Shown here in pieces: positions 25,344 through 33,926 of a DNA stretch of 50,118 nt (position 1 is its first letter; every line of letters starts with the position of its first letter). Under the pieces are notes generated by a model. The model made no database searches and was not told the origin of the DNA. It saw only the letters and a program-made list of their open reading frames with translations. The position numbers were made by a program, and so were the translations under genes. Source of the DNA: Sciscionella sediminilitoris. GTDB taxonomy: Bacteria > Actinomycetota > Actinomycetes > Mycobacteriales > Pseudonocardiaceae. The stretch is taken from contig NZ_JALM01000037.1 in the NCBI RefSeq assembly GCF_000737195.2, forward strand, positions 1 to 50,118. Reading direction: 5' to 3'.

Positions 25344-26075
25344 GTGTCGGGGTCCGAGGACGAGGTCATCTGGCTGCGGCCGGAGAAACCCACGCGTGGC
25401 AAGGCTCCCGCGTACAACCGGGCCGATATCGCCGCGGCCGGAGTGCGGATCGCCGATGCCGTGGGGCTCGACGGGCTCTCCATGCGCAAGGTGGCCGCGG
25501 AGCTCGGCGCGGGAACCATGTCGCTGTACCGCTACGTGCGCAGCAAGGACGAACTGCTCGCGCTGATGGTGGACTCGATTCTGGGGGATCCGGAGAGCTG
25601 GCCGGGCGATTACCGGGACTGGGCGGGCGTGCTGCGGTTGTGCGCGCACGGCAGCAGAACGGCGGTGCTGGAGCATCCGTGGTTCCCGGTCGCCTCGGCC
25701 TACGCCAATCCACCCGGGCCGAACATGTTGCGGGCCATGGAACACATGATGGCCGCGCTGGACCGGCCGGGACTGCGGATCGACGAGCTCTTCCAGATCG
25801 TCACCACGGTGATGACCTTCGCGCAGGGGTACGCGCAGAACGAGCTCGCCGAACGCGCGGCGGGGTTCAGTGCCGGACCGGTCGAGGAGACCACCACCGA
25901 GGCCGAGAAGCGCTACATGGTGCGCATGGCCGAGTCCGGGGAATACCCGTTCCTTTCCCGGCTCATCGCCGAGGCACGGACCCCGCACCAGGACGCCGAT
26001 GCCCAGTTCGACGCGATGCTCGACTGGGTGATCGAGGGCATCCTGGCGCGGGTGCGTGCCTACGTCGATCTCTAG
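25344..26075 (+). CDS. TetR-family regulator of the DrrAB exporter
   Basis: A 243-aa regulator of the TetR/ActII class: the HTH (LSMRKVAAELGAGTMSLYRYVRSKDELLALMVD) is preceded by an extended N-terminus, and the C-terminal domain resembles TetR_C of drug-sensing members. The GTG start has AAGGAGG 5 nt upstream. It is divergent from drrAB and most likely represses it through the paired boxes. The stop overlaps that of the convergent acyl-CoA ligase gene by 4 bp. Confidence 0.88.
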   Translation: MSGSEDEVIWLRPEKPTRGKAPAYNRADIAAAGVRIADAVGLDGLSMRKVAAELGAGTMSLYRYVRSKDELLALMVDSILGDPESWPGDYRDWAGVLRLCAHGSRTAVLEHPWFPVASAYANPPGPNMLRAMEHMMAALDRPGLRIDELFQIVTTVMTFAQGYAQNELAERAAGFSAGPVEETTTEAEKRYMVRMAESGEYPFLSRLIAEARTPHQDADAQFDAMLDWVIEGILARVRAYVDL

Positions 26076-27865
26076 GAGTAGATCGCTTTGATGTCCTCTG
26101 CCCGGATGTCGGTGACCACCCCGCGGCGCAGTTTCAGCGAGGGGGTCAGCTCACCCGAGTCGATGGTGAAATCGTTGGGCAGCACGCGGAACTTCTTGAT
26201 TGACTCGGCGTGCGAGACCGCCGTATTGGCCTGGTCCACGGCCTCCTGCAGCTCCTTGTTCAGCTCGGGATCGTCGATCAGGTCGCCGACCTTCGCGTTG
26301 GGATCCTTGCCGTGCCTGGATTTCCAGCCGGTGAGGAACTCCTCGTCGATCGTGATCAGCGCGGCGATGAACGGCTGCTTGTCCCCGACGACCATGCACT
26401 GGGAGATGAGCGGGTGCGCGCGCAGTCCGTCCTCGAGCACGGCGGGGGAGACGTTCTTGCCGCCCGCGGTGACGATGAGTTCCTTCTTGCGCCCGGTGAT
26501 GCGCAGGAAGCCCTCGGAGTCGATGCTGCCGAGATCCCCGGTGTGGAACCAGCGATCGGTCAGCGCGGTCGCGCTCGCCTCCTCGTTGCCCCAGTAACCG
26601 CGGAACACCACATCGCTTTTCACCAGCACCTCGCCGTCCTCGGCGATGCGCACCGAGGTACCGGCGATCGGGCGCCCCACGGTGCCGATCTTGCTGTGCT
26701 GCTCGGTGTTCACCGCGGCGGCCGCGGAGGTCTCGGTGAGCCCGTAGCCTTCGTAGACCGGGATGCCGACGCCGCGGAAGAAGTGCGCGAGCCGTTCGCC
26801 GAGCGGTGCGCCGCCGGACACGGTTCCGGTGCACCGGCCACCGAGCGCGGCCCGCAGCTTGGCGTACACCAGCCGGTCGAACACCGCGTGCTTGGCCCGC
26901 AGTGCCAGGCTCGGCGAACCGCTCTCCTTCGCCTTGGAGTACTCCACGGCGACCGCCTCCGCGGCGTCGAAGATCTTGCCCTTACCGCCGTCGTGTGCGC
27001 GCTGCCGCGCGGAGTTGTACACCTTCTCGAACACCCGGGGCACGGCGACGATGAAGGTGGGCCGGAACCCGCGGAGGTCGTCGAGCAGATTGCTGACATC
27101 CGGGGTGTGCCCCATGGTCAGCCTGGTGTAGACGCCGGTCAGCGCGATCGCGCGGGCCAGGACGTGGGCCAGCGGCAGGAAGATCAGCTGTGAGTTGCCC
27201 GACTGCATCAGCCGGGGGAAGGAGTTCGCGTTCGCCCGCACTTCGGCGAGCAGATTGCGGTGGGTGAGCTCGCAGCCCTTGGGCCGCCCCGTGGTGCCCG
27301 AGGTGTAGACCAGGGTGGCCAGGTCGTCGGCGCCGAGGCTGCGCCTGCGTTCGCGCACTGTGTCCCCGCTCACCTCGGCGCCCGCGCCGGTGAGCTCGGC
27401 GACCGCGCCCGGTTCCCCCTCGATCTGCCACACGCGGTCGACGCCGTCGACCCTGCCGAGCACCCCGTCCAGCACGCTGTGGTGCGCATCGGTCTCCACG
27501 AACACCGCGCGGGCCCCGGAGTCGGCGAGGATCCACTCGATCTGGTCGGCCGAGGAAGTGTCGTAGATCGGCACGGTGACCGCGCCCGCGGTCCAGATCG
27601 CGAAATCGATCAGGGTCCACTCGTACCGGGTCTTGGCGAGCAGCCCGATCCGGTCACCGGTCTCGATCCCGGCCGCGATCAGGCCCTTGGCCACCCCGGT
27701 CACCTCGGCGGCGAACTGCGCGGCCGTGACGTCCACCCAGGAATGGCCGACCCGCCTGCGGAAGGCGATCGTGCTGGCGAATCGTTCCGCGTTGGCGAAG
27801 ATCATGTCGGTGAGGTTCTCCCGCTCGTCGACCTCACCGATGCTCGCCGCCGTGTACTCCTGCAT
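26072..27865 (-). CDS. fadD15: Long-chain fatty-acid CoA ligase (FadD15-like)
   Basis: A 597-aa AMP-forming acyl-CoA synthetase that activates long-chain fatty acids. Motifs: P-loop YTSGTTGRPKG, YEGYGLTETSAA, the hinge WFHTGDLGSIDSEGFLRITGRKKELIVTAGGKNVSP, and the C-terminal lysine region PSLKLRRGVV. The ATG start has GGGAGG 8 nt upstream. Length and sequence fit M. tuberculosis Rv2187, which occupies the same place relative to pimB' and the START-like genes. A 14-bp palindrome lies 45 bp upstream. Confidence 0.92.
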   Translation of the reverse strand: MQEYTAASIGEVDERENLTDMIFANAERFASTIAFRRRVGHSWVDVTAAQFAAEVTGVAKGLIAAGIETGDRIGLLAKTRYEWTLIDFAIWTAGAVTVPIYDTSSADQIEWILADSGARAVFVETDAHHSVLDGVLGRVDGVDRVWQIEGEPGAVAELTGAGAEVSGDTVRERRRSLGADDLATLVYTSGTTGRPKGCELTHRNLLAEVRANANSFPRLMQSGNSQLIFLPLAHVLARAIALTGVYTRLTMGHTPDVSNLLDDLRGFRPTFIVAVPRVFEKVYNSARQRAHDGGKGKIFDAAEAVAVEYSKAKESGSPSLALRAKHAVFDRLVYAKLRAALGGRCTGTVSGGAPLGERLAHFFRGVGIPVYEGYGLTETSAAAAVNTEQHSKIGTVGRPIAGTSVRIAEDGEVLVKSDVVFRGYWGNEEASATALTDRWFHTGDLGSIDSEGFLRITGRKKELIVTAGGKNVSPAVLEDGLRAHPLISQCMVVGDKQPFIAALITIDEEFLTGWKSRHGKDPNAKVGDLIDDPELNKELQEAVDQANTAVSHAESIKKFRVLPNDFTIDSGELTPSLKLRRGVVTDIRAEDIKAIYS

Positions 27866-27909
27866 CGTCGCAACCTCCCGGGACGTGACTGTGTCCGCAC
27901 CAGCGCAAC

Positions 27910-27923
27910 TTACCGGCCGGTAA
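27910..27923. promoter_or_regulatory. Perfect 14-bp palindrome upstream of fadD15
   Basis: TTACCGGCCGGTAA lies in the divergent spacer of fadD15 and the START-like gene. Its size and symmetry fit a TetR-type operator such as those of fatty-acid regulators; the protein that binds it is unknown. Confidence 0.6.
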
Positions 27924-27981
27924 TACCAGTGTTCCACCGTGGTGTCCCAGATCGCTTCCCGGGGACAGGGATACTGGGCAC

Positions 27982-28365
27982 ATGCCAACGGTGGACATCG
28001 TCGACGAGACCTTTCTACTCGTGCCGCCGGCCGTGCTCGCGGCCACCTACGCCGACCCGGATGTGTGGCGGGAATGCTGGCCCGACCTGCGGCTCGAGGT
28101 CTACGCCGACCGGGGCGAGGAGGGGCTGCGGTGGACGGTGACCGGTGCGCTGGTCGGCACCCAGGAGGTGTGGCTCGAACCGATGCTGGACGGCACCCTG
28201 GCGCACTACTTCCTGCGCGCGGACCCGCCGCCGGACCGGAACTGGAGCCCGGCGATGGTGCGCCGGGTGATCACCGCGCGCCAGGTCGCGGCGAAGGCGG
28301 TGTCCCTGCGGCTCAAGCGAACCCTGGAAGCGGGACGGCGCCCCGGTTGCCCACCGCCGCAGTGA
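27982..28365 (+). CDS. Conserved START/SRPBCC-like protein (Rv2186c-like)
   Basis: A 127-aa protein starting VDIVDETFLLVPPAVLAATYADPDVWRECWPDLRLEVYADRG, with alternating strands and a terminal helix as in polyketide-cyclase/START folds that bind hydrophobic ligands. Position between fadD15 and further START-like genes matches mycobacterial Rv2186c. ATG 27982 follows GATACT by 6 nt with no ribosome-binding site, so a leaderless transcript is possible. Ligand unknown. Confidence 0.7.
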   Translation: MPTVDIVDETFLLVPPAVLAATYADPDVWRECWPDLRLEVYADRGEEGLRWTVTGALVGTQEVWLEPMLDGTLAHYFLRADPPPDRNWSPAMVRRVITARQVAAKAVSLRLKRTLEAGRRPGCPPPQ

Positions 28366-28374
28366 ACCCTTCGG

Positions 28375-28388
28375 TAACCTCGCGGATG
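28375..28388 (+). promoter_or_regulatory. Leaderless promoter of the metallophosphoesterase gene
   Basis: TAACCT (28375-28380), in the context CGGTAACCT, ends 7 nt before GTG 28388. Confidence 0.55.
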
Positions 28389-29176
28389 TGCGGGTACACG
28401 TTGTCTCCGATGTGCACGGGAACGTCGATGCGCTGAGCCGGGCCGGGGAAGGGGCCGATGTGCTGCTCGTGCTCGGCGATCTGCTCGATTTCGTCGACTA
28501 TCACGACCACTCGGCGGGGATTCTCGGTGTGATCTTCGGCGCGGAAGCGGTCGGCCGCTTCGCCGAACTGCGCCGCCGCAGCGATCCCACCGAGGCCGGG
28601 GCGTACGCCCGTTCGCTGTGGGCGAGCCTCGAGGACCCGGGGCGGGTGGTCACCGAGGCCATCCACGACCAGTACGCGAAGCTGTTCGCCGCGCTGACGG
28701 CGCCCACCTACGCGATCCCGGGCAACGTGGACGCGCCCGAACTGTGGCCCGATCATCTGCACGACGGGGTAACCCTGGCCGACGGGCGGGTGCTCGAGAT
28801 CGGCGGTGTGCGCTTCGGGTTCGTCGGCGGAACGGTGCTGCCGAAGGGAAGGGCCCGCCGCTCCGGTGGGGTGTGGAAGCCCTATATCCGCACCGCGGAG
28901 GACTACGACGCCGATGTGGCCGCCCTGCACGGGGTGGATGTGCTGTGCACCCACTGCCCGCCCGCGCTGCCGGAGCTGACCTATGACGTGGTCGCCCGGC
29001 GCGCCGAACTCGGCTCCACGGCGCTGGTGGACCTGCTCGACCGGGAGTCGCCGCGGTACGCGCTGTTCGGGCACGTGCACCAGCCGCTGGCACCGCGGCT
29101 GCGCTACCGGCGCACCGAGTGCATCAACGTCGGGCATTTCCAGCGCACCGAAACGCCGTACGTGCTCGAGCTGTGA
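28388..29176 (+). CDS. Calcineurin-like metallophosphoesterase
   Basis: A 262-aa metal-dependent phosphoesterase. Motifs in order: SDVHGN (D8, H10), LGDLLD, IPGNVD, THCPP and FGHVH, which supply the two-metal centre. Substrate is not evident; relatives act on cyclic nucleotides, nucleotides or phosphoproteins. It is inserted between the Rv2186c-like and Rv2185c-like genes. The start is a leaderless GTG. Confidence 0.85.
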   Translation: MRVHVVSDVHGNVDALSRAGEGADVLLVLGDLLDFVDYHDHSAGILGVIFGAEAVGRFAELRRRSDPTEAGAYARSLWASLEDPGRVVTEAIHDQYAKLFAALTAPTYAIPGNVDAPELWPDHLHDGVTLADGRVLEIGGVRFGFVGGTVLPKGRARRSGGVWKPYIRTAEDYDADVAALHGVDVLCTHCPPALPELTYDVVARRAELGSTALVDLLDRESPRYALFGHVHQPLAPRLRYRRTECINVGHFQRTETPYVLEL

Positions 29177-29190
29177 GCACACCTGCCCGG

Positions 29191-29204
29191 TAACCTGCGG
29201 TCCA
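29191..29204 (+). promoter_or_regulatory. Leaderless promoter of the SRPBCC gene
   Basis: TAACCT (29191-29196) ends 7 nt before ATG 29204. The nonamer CGGTAACCT is identical to that before the metallophosphoesterase gene. Confidence 0.55.
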
Positions 29205-29650
29205 TGTCCACGCCCGACCGGTCGACCCAGTCCATCGTGATCGACGCGCCCCCGGAACGCATCATGGCGGTGATCGCCGACTTCGACGCGTACCCGGAGT
29301 GGACCGATGCCTTCAAATCGGCGGAGGTGCTGGAGACCGGGGCGGACGGGCGCGCACGCCAGGTGCGGATGACCATCGAGCAGGGCCCGGTCAAGGACAC
29401 CTACACCCTCGAGTACGAGTGGGCGCCGGACGGCCGCTCGGTACGCTGGCACCTGGTCAAGGGCGCGATGCAGAAGGCCCAGGACGGCAGTTACACGCTC
29501 GTCCCCTCCGGTGGTGGCACCGAGGTCACCTACAGTCTCTCCGTGCAGCTGGCCATCCCGATGATCGGCCAGCTGCGCCGCAAGGCCGAAAAAGTGATCA
29601 TGGACACCGCACTCAAGGAGCTCAAGCGCAGGGTCGAGGAGGAGTCATGA
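29204..29650 (+). CDS. SRPBCC/polyketide-cyclase family protein (Rv2185c-like)
   Basis: A 148-aa START-fold protein: SIVIDAPPERIMAVIADFDAYPEWTDAFKSAEV is the classic N-terminal signature, and the long C-terminal helix ends KELKRRVEEES. It resembles M. tuberculosis Rv2185c (TB16.3). It probably binds a lipid or hydrophobic metabolite; no catalytic role is assigned. It heads a run with the ArsA-like, Rv2183c-like and glucokinase genes. Start is a leaderless ATG. Confidence 0.85.
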   Translation: MSTPDRSTQSIVIDAPPERIMAVIADFDAYPEWTDAFKSAEVLETGADGRARQVRMTIEQGPVKDTYTLEYEWAPDGRSVRWHLVKGAMQKAQDGSYTLVPSGGGTEVTYSLSVQLAIPMIGQLRRKAEKVIMDTALKELKRRVEEES

Positions 29651-29682
29651 CCGAGCGGCACCCGGCGCGGGAGCGCTAGCCG

Positions 29683-30864
29683 GTGCGCGTCACGCTGTTC
29701 ACCGGCAAGGGCGGAGTCGGCAAGACGACGATCGCGGCCGCCACCGCCGCGCGGCTGGCCAGGAGCGGTCGCCGGGTACTCGTCGTGTCCACCGATCCCG
29801 CGCACTCGCTCGGGGACGCGTTCGGCACCGAGCTCGGCGCGGACCCGCTCGAGGTGGAGTCCGGCCTGTACGCCGGGCACATCGACGCGCGCGGACTCGT
29901 CGACCAGTCCTGGGCCCAGTTGCGCACCCACCTGCGCGGAATGCTCGCCGGGGCCGGGGTGGACGAGGTGGACGCCGAGGAACTGACCGTGCTGCCCGGA
30001 GTGGACGAGCTGCTCTCGCTCGTCGAGGTGCACCGGCTCGTCGAGCAGGGTGCGGCGGACGGGCGCTGGGAGGCGGTGCTCGTGGACTGCGGGCCGACCG
30101 CGGAGACCCTGCGGCTGCTCGCCCTTCCGGAAGCGTTCTCCGGCTATCTGGGCAAGTTCTTCCCCTCCGGCAAGGGCGCAGGGCTGCTGCGCGCCGGACT
30201 GCTCGGCGGGGACCAGTGGGCGGCGACCAGGCAGGCGCTGGGCACCCTCGGGGGCCAGCTCGCCGCGCTGCGCGGACTGCTCACCGACCGCGCGCGGACC
30301 TCGGTTCGGCTGGTGCTGACCCCGGAACGGGTGGTCATCGCCGAGACCAGGCGCACCCTGACGGCGCTCGCCCTGCAGGGGATCCGGGTCGACGGGGTGA
30401 TCGCGAACCGGCTGGTGCCCAAGGCGGGGCTCGGTTTCGGCCCGGCGGCGAACTGGATGCGCACCCGGCGCGCGGAGCAGGACGCCGTGCTGCGGGAGGT
30501 GCGCACGCACACCGAGCTCGAGGTGCGCACCGCGGAGCACCGGGCGAACGAACCCGTCGGCGCGGACGCGCTCGCCGCGCTGGCCACCGATCTCTACGGG
30601 CGCGCCGATCCGCTCGCCGAACACGAGGAACTGGATCCGCCGCTGCTCTCGGTGCACGGCGGCGGCACGGAGTACCGCTTGCACATCGCGATCCCGCTCG
30701 CCGAGGACGCCCGGCTCGAGCTCGCGCGCATCGGGGACGATCTCGCGGTCACCGTGGACGGCAGGCGGCGGCTGATCAGCCTGCCCTCGGTGCTGCGGCG
30801 CACCGAGGTGCGTACCGCCGAGGTGGACACCGAAGGCATCGTCGTCCGGATGCGTGCGCTGTGA
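29683..30864 (+). CDS. ArsA/GET3-like ATPase (Rv2184c-like)
   Basis: A 393-aa P-loop ATPase with the deviant Walker A GKGGVGKTT (8-16), switch region STDPAHSLGDAFG and a C-terminal alpha-crystallin-like segment (YRLHIAIPLAEDARLELARIGDDLAVTVDGRRRLISLP). ArsA-type proteins without ArsB act in protein targeting or as regulatory ATPases, so arsenite export is unlikely here. GTG start; its stop overlaps the start of the next gene (GTGA). Confidence 0.85.
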   Translation: MRVTLFTGKGGVGKTTIAAATAARLARSGRRVLVVSTDPAHSLGDAFGTELGADPLEVESGLYAGHIDARGLVDQSWAQLRTHLRGMLAGAGVDEVDAEELTVLPGVDELLSLVEVHRLVEQGAADGRWEAVLVDCGPTAETLRLLALPEAFSGYLGKFFPSGKGAGLLRAGLLGGDQWAATRQALGTLGGQLAALRGLLTDRARTSVRLVLTPERVVIAETRRTLTALALQGIRVDGVIANRLVPKAGLGFGPAANWMRTRRAEQDAVLREVRTHTELEVRTAEHRANEPVGADALAALATDLYGRADPLAEHEELDPPLLSVHGGGTEYRLHIAIPLAEDARLELARIGDDLAVTVDGRRRLISLPSVLRRTEVRTAEVDTEGIVVRMRAL

Positions 30865-31466
30865 ACGGGCCCGGGAACGTGGACACCGAGGAACATCTGC
30901 ACTCGCACGGGGCGGACCCGCGCCTGGTCGCCGAGCTGCGCGGACTGCTGACCGCCTTCGCCGATCGCGCGGAACCCTTGCTGCGCAAGGCATCCGAACC
31001 TACCGGGGAACTCCCGGCCACCTGCAGCTGGTGCCCGCTGTGCGCCGCGCTCGCCGTGGTGCGCGGGCAGCGCCCGGAACTGGCGGCGCGCGCGGCTGGG
31101 CACGGGGTCGCGCTGGTGGACCTGCTGCGCGCGGTGCTCGGCGAACCCGGTCCCGGGAACCGCCCGGGGACCGGCAGCTGGACCACATCCGGGCACCTGC
31201 GCGAGGAAGACGTCGTCGACGACCTCGCCACCACGATGCCGCAGCCGCCGGTACGGGTGCGGGTGCAGCACATCGAGGTGCGCAGGGCACCGGCCACCGG
31301 GCAGCGCGACTGGCCCGCGGAGGACGCCGACCTGGCCGAACCGGGACCCGGACGGAGCGAATCCGAACTCGAACCCGAACGGACCGAACCGGAGAACGGA
31401 CCCGAGCAGGACGGCCGGGTCCAGCGGATCGCCGTGCACCGTAAGCGAGGCGGTGAGCGGAACTGA
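30861..31466 (+). CDS. Conserved hypothetical protein (Rv2183c-like)
   Basis: A 201-aa soluble protein. The first 90 residues are helical and contain CSWCPLCAAL, a Cys-x2-Cys-x2-Cys cluster. The rest is low-complexity and acidic/Pro-rich, ending in a basic tail (RIAVHRKRGGER). Starts GTG inside the stop of the ArsA-like gene and ends inside the start of the glucokinase gene (TGATG), so all three are coupled. Function unknown; it may partner the ATPase, as the pair is conserved in mycobacteria. Confidence 0.75.
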   Translation: MNGPGNVDTEEHLHSHGADPRLVAELRGLLTAFADRAEPLLRKASEPTGELPATCSWCPLCAALAVVRGQRPELAARAAGHGVALVDLLRAVLGEPGPGNRPGTGSWTTSGHLREEDVVDDLATTMPQPPVRVRVQHIEVRRAPATGQRDWPAEDADLAEPGPGRSESELEPERTEPENGPEQDGRVQRIAVHRKRGGERN

Positions 31467-32425
31467 TGCGTGCCATCGGGGTGGACATCGGCGGTACCAG
31501 TGTGCGTGCCGCGGTGGTCGACGAGCACGGCTCGATCCTGGACACCGCGCGCACCGCGACCCCGAGCGGACAGCGTTCGCTGGAGGACGCGATCGTCTCG
31601 GTGGTGCACGAGCTGACCAGGCGGCACCGGGTCGGCGGGGTCGGCCTCGCGATCGCCGGGTTCATCAGCGCCGATCGCAGCAGGGTGATGTTCGCCCCGC
31701 ACCTGGCCTGGCGGGACACCGATATCGCCGAACGCCTCGGCGGCCGGCTCGGGCTCCCGGTGCTCGTGGAACACGACACGAACTCCGCCGCGGTCGCCGA
31801 GCACCGGTTCGGCGCGGCCAGCGGCAGCCAGGTCGCCGTGCACATCGCGCTCGGCACCGGAATCGGGGCGGCGCTGGTGATCGACGGGGAACTGTACCGC
31901 GGCGCGCACGGGGTCGCCCCCGAACTCGGCCACCTGCGCCTCGTTCCGGACGGGCGGCCCTGTCCGTGCGGTAAATCCGGCTGCTTCGAGCGCTACTGCA
32001 GCGGTACCGCGCTCTCGGCGACCGCGGTCGAGCTGCTCGCCGAACATCCGGGCACTTCGACCGAACTGCGCAGGCACGCTTCCGACGACGCGCGCACCCT
32101 CACCGGACGGCAGGTCGCCGCCGCCGCGCGGGACGGTGACCCGATCGCCCAGCGGGCACTCGCCGAACTGGCCCGCTGGCTCGGTGAGGGGATCGCGCTC
32201 GTCGCGGACATCTACGATCCCGAACTCGTGGTCATCGGCGGTGGAGTCTCCGAATCCGCTCCGTTGTTCCTCGACGAGGCCCGGGAACACTACGCGCGCG
32301 CCCAGACCGGCAGCGGTTACCGCCCGCTCGCCCGGATCCGCACCGCTCAGCTCGGTGACGACGGGGGAATGGTCGGCGCCGCCGTACTCGCCGCGGAGTC
32401 ACTGGGAACGCGCGCCGCGCGGTGA
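31466..32425 (+). CDS. glk: ROK-family glucokinase
   Basis: A 319-aa sugar kinase: phosphate-binding GVDIGGTSVRAAVVD at the N-terminus, catalytic Asp in EHDTNSAAVAE, GTGIGAALVIDGELYRGAHG, the ROK zinc motif CPCGKSGCFERYCSG after ELGHL, and LVVIGGGVS. It phosphorylates glucose (or a related hexose) using ATP. ATG overlaps the preceding stop. A hairpin follows the gene. Confidence 0.88.
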   Translation: MRAIGVDIGGTSVRAAVVDEHGSILDTARTATPSGQRSLEDAIVSVVHELTRRHRVGGVGLAIAGFISADRSRVMFAPHLAWRDTDIAERLGGRLGLPVLVEHDTNSAAVAEHRFGAASGSQVAVHIALGTGIGAALVIDGELYRGAHGVAPELGHLRLVPDGRPCPCGKSGCFERYCSGTALSATAVELLAEHPGTSTELRRHASDDARTLTGRQVAAAARDGDPIAQRALAELARWLGEGIALVADIYDPELVVIGGGVSESAPLFLDEAREHYARAQTGSGYRPLARIRTAQLGDDGGMVGAAVLAAESLGTRAAR

Positions 32426-32440
32426 CGGGGAGTCGATCGG

Positions 32441-32460
32441 GCCGCGGCTCCTTCCGCGGC
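32441..32460. terminator. Short terminator hairpin
   Basis: A 7-bp stem GCCGCGG/CCGCGGC between the convergent glucokinase and membrane-protein genes. Confidence 0.45.
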
Positions 32461-32462
32461 AG

Positions 32463-32969
32463 CTAAACCTGCGCGCCGTCGTCGTCCGAGCCCGGGCTCC
32501 CCGGTGGCGGCCCGCTGCGCAGCCGGAACAACAGCAGCCCCGCAGCGCCGACCGCGGCGACCGCGCCGAGCGGGATGGCCGCCGAGGAGGAGATGCCGAG
32601 CAGGTTCGGGGCGGCGAACAACAGGATCGCGATCGCGATCAGGACGAGGGCGACGATCGTGGCGGCGTGCGGGCGGGGGACCGGTGGCGGCTCGGGTGGT
32701 TCGTAGTGCTCGTCGTCCGCATCGATGTCGAGGTCCGCGTCCGGGTCCCAGTCCCGCTCCGCGGTGCGCCATTCGCTGGCGCGGGGGCGTGGCTCGGGTT
32801 CGGGGCGCGGTCGCTGTTCCTCGGCGGCCTCGGGGCCGCTGGTCTCCGATCCTGCGGGCTCGGACGGTTCGGCGGTGAGGTTCTCGCCGACGCCCTCGCG
32901 CTCGAGATCGGCGACGATCTCGGCGAACGCCGCGTCCACGTCTTCCGGACCGTCCGAGCGTCTTGTCAT
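32463..32969 (-). CDS. Hypothetical membrane protein with acidic tail
   Basis: A 168-aa protein. Residues 1-100 are acidic and Pro-rich with no clear domain (RPRPEPEPRPRASEW; DADLDIDADDEHYEPPEPPP). Two hydrophobic helices follow at about 103-120 and 130-148, ending in a short Asp-rich tail. The start overlaps the stop of the upstream esterase (ATGA), so the pair is co-translated. Similar proteins are common beside this esterase in Actinobacteria; function unknown. Confidence 0.7.
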   Translation of the reverse strand: MTRRSDGPEDVDAAFAEIVADLEREGVGENLTAEPSEPAGSETSGPEAAEEQRPRPEPEPRPRASEWRTAERDWDPDADLDIDADDEHYEPPEPPPVPRPHAATIVALVLIAIAILLFAAPNLLGISSSAAIPLGAVAAVGAAGLLLFRLRSGPPPGSPGSDDDGAQV

Positions 32970-33745
32970 GTTGGCTCTCCAGCGAGCTGTGGTGTTTCCT
33001 CGGTCAGCCGCGCCACGAATTCGCTCCCGAGCCGGAAGATGGTCGACGCGTCATAGTCAAGGGTGGCTACGTGGAAGCTGTCCGGCAAGACCACCGTGGT
33101 GAAATCCTCGCTGCGGACACCGTTTGCCACGATGTTCGCATTGATCGGCTCCACAACGTGATCGACGCTCGAACGGAACAGCAGTACCGGCATGCCGATC
33201 CGCCCGAGGTCCGCGCGCACCAGCTGCCACAGCTCGCGCAGGCTGTTCAGCGCGCGCAGCGGGGTGGTGCGGTAGCTCAGCTCGGGCACGCCGGGCTTGG
33301 CGATGTCTCCGCCGATCCCGGGTTTGCTCGGGACCACCCTGGACAGCACCGGAAGCAGCGCGGCGAGCTTGTTCTCCGTGGTCACCGAGGGGTTGACGAG
33401 CACGATCCCGCTGATGTCCGCACCGCGCTGCTCGGCGAGCCGCAGGGTGAGCGTTCCGCCCATGGACAGGCCGAAGACGAACACCCGCTCGCAGCGTTCG
33501 AGCAGTTCGTCGAGTGCGGCCTCCACGCAGCCGTACCAGTCCGGCCAGCGGGTGCGATTGCATTCACGGGCGGTCGTGCCGTGCCCGGGCAACCGGGGAC
33601 AGCGCACCGTGTAGCCCTGCGCGGCCAGGTGCTCACCCCAGGGGCGCATGGTCTGCGGTGAGCCGGTGAACCCGTGACAGAGCAGGATTCCCGTCCGGGT
33701 CGAGCCGTCGTGGGTGAACGGTTCCGCACCGGGAAGTACGGGCAT
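32966..33745 (-). CDS. Alpha/beta-hydrolase carboxylesterase / monoacylglycerol lipase
   Basis: A 259-aa hydrolase of the Est30/monoacylglycerol-lipase type: oxyanion segment LLCHGFTGSPQTMRPWGEHLA, nucleophile motif GLSMGG (Ser about 95), LFRSSVDHVV (Asp) and LPDSFHVATLD (His). ATG 33745 is chosen for the strong GAAGGAGGAGG just upstream; longer in-frame starts lack one. It faces plsC divergently, which suggests a shared glycerolipid theme. Confidence 0.88.
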   Translation of the reverse strand: MPVLPGAEPFTHDGSTRTGILLCHGFTGSPQTMRPWGEHLAAQGYTVRCPRLPGHGTTARECNRTRWPDWYGCVEAALDELLERCERVFVFGLSMGGTLTLRLAEQRGADISGIVLVNPSVTTENKLAALLPVLSRVVPSKPGIGGDIAKPGVPELSYRTTPLRALNSLRELWQLVRADLGRIGMPVLLFRSSVDHVVEPINANIVANGVRSEDFTTVVLPDSFHVATLDYDASTIFRLGSEFVARLTEETPQLAGEPT

Positions 33746-33782
33746 GGCCTCCTCCTTCGGGTCCGACAGGGATGTGCTTTCC

Positions 33783-33876
33783 ATAGTAGTTCGCCGCCGA
33801 AGCGGACATACCGCACAGTATGTGCAGGTACAGGTGTCCCACCTCATTGTGCGCACCGGCACATGCTCCGTACGCT
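33783..33876. promoter_or_regulatory. Divergent promoters, esterase and plsC
   Basis: TACTAT on the minus strand (33788-33783) is a -10 for the esterase gene, and TACGCT (33871-33876) one for plsC. Both give short leaders with ribosome sites. No clear -35 elements. Confidence 0.4.
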
Positions 33877-33926
33877 GGTGTTTCCGAAGTGGTGTCGGTG
33901 GAGTGTGCGGGAGGCCGGGAGACGCG

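Noticed and set aside
29647-29679. 10-codon ORF (MTERHPARER) overlapping the stop of the SRPBCC gene
   Set aside because: It could couple the SRPBCC and ArsA-like genes, but it is too short and lacks any independent support.
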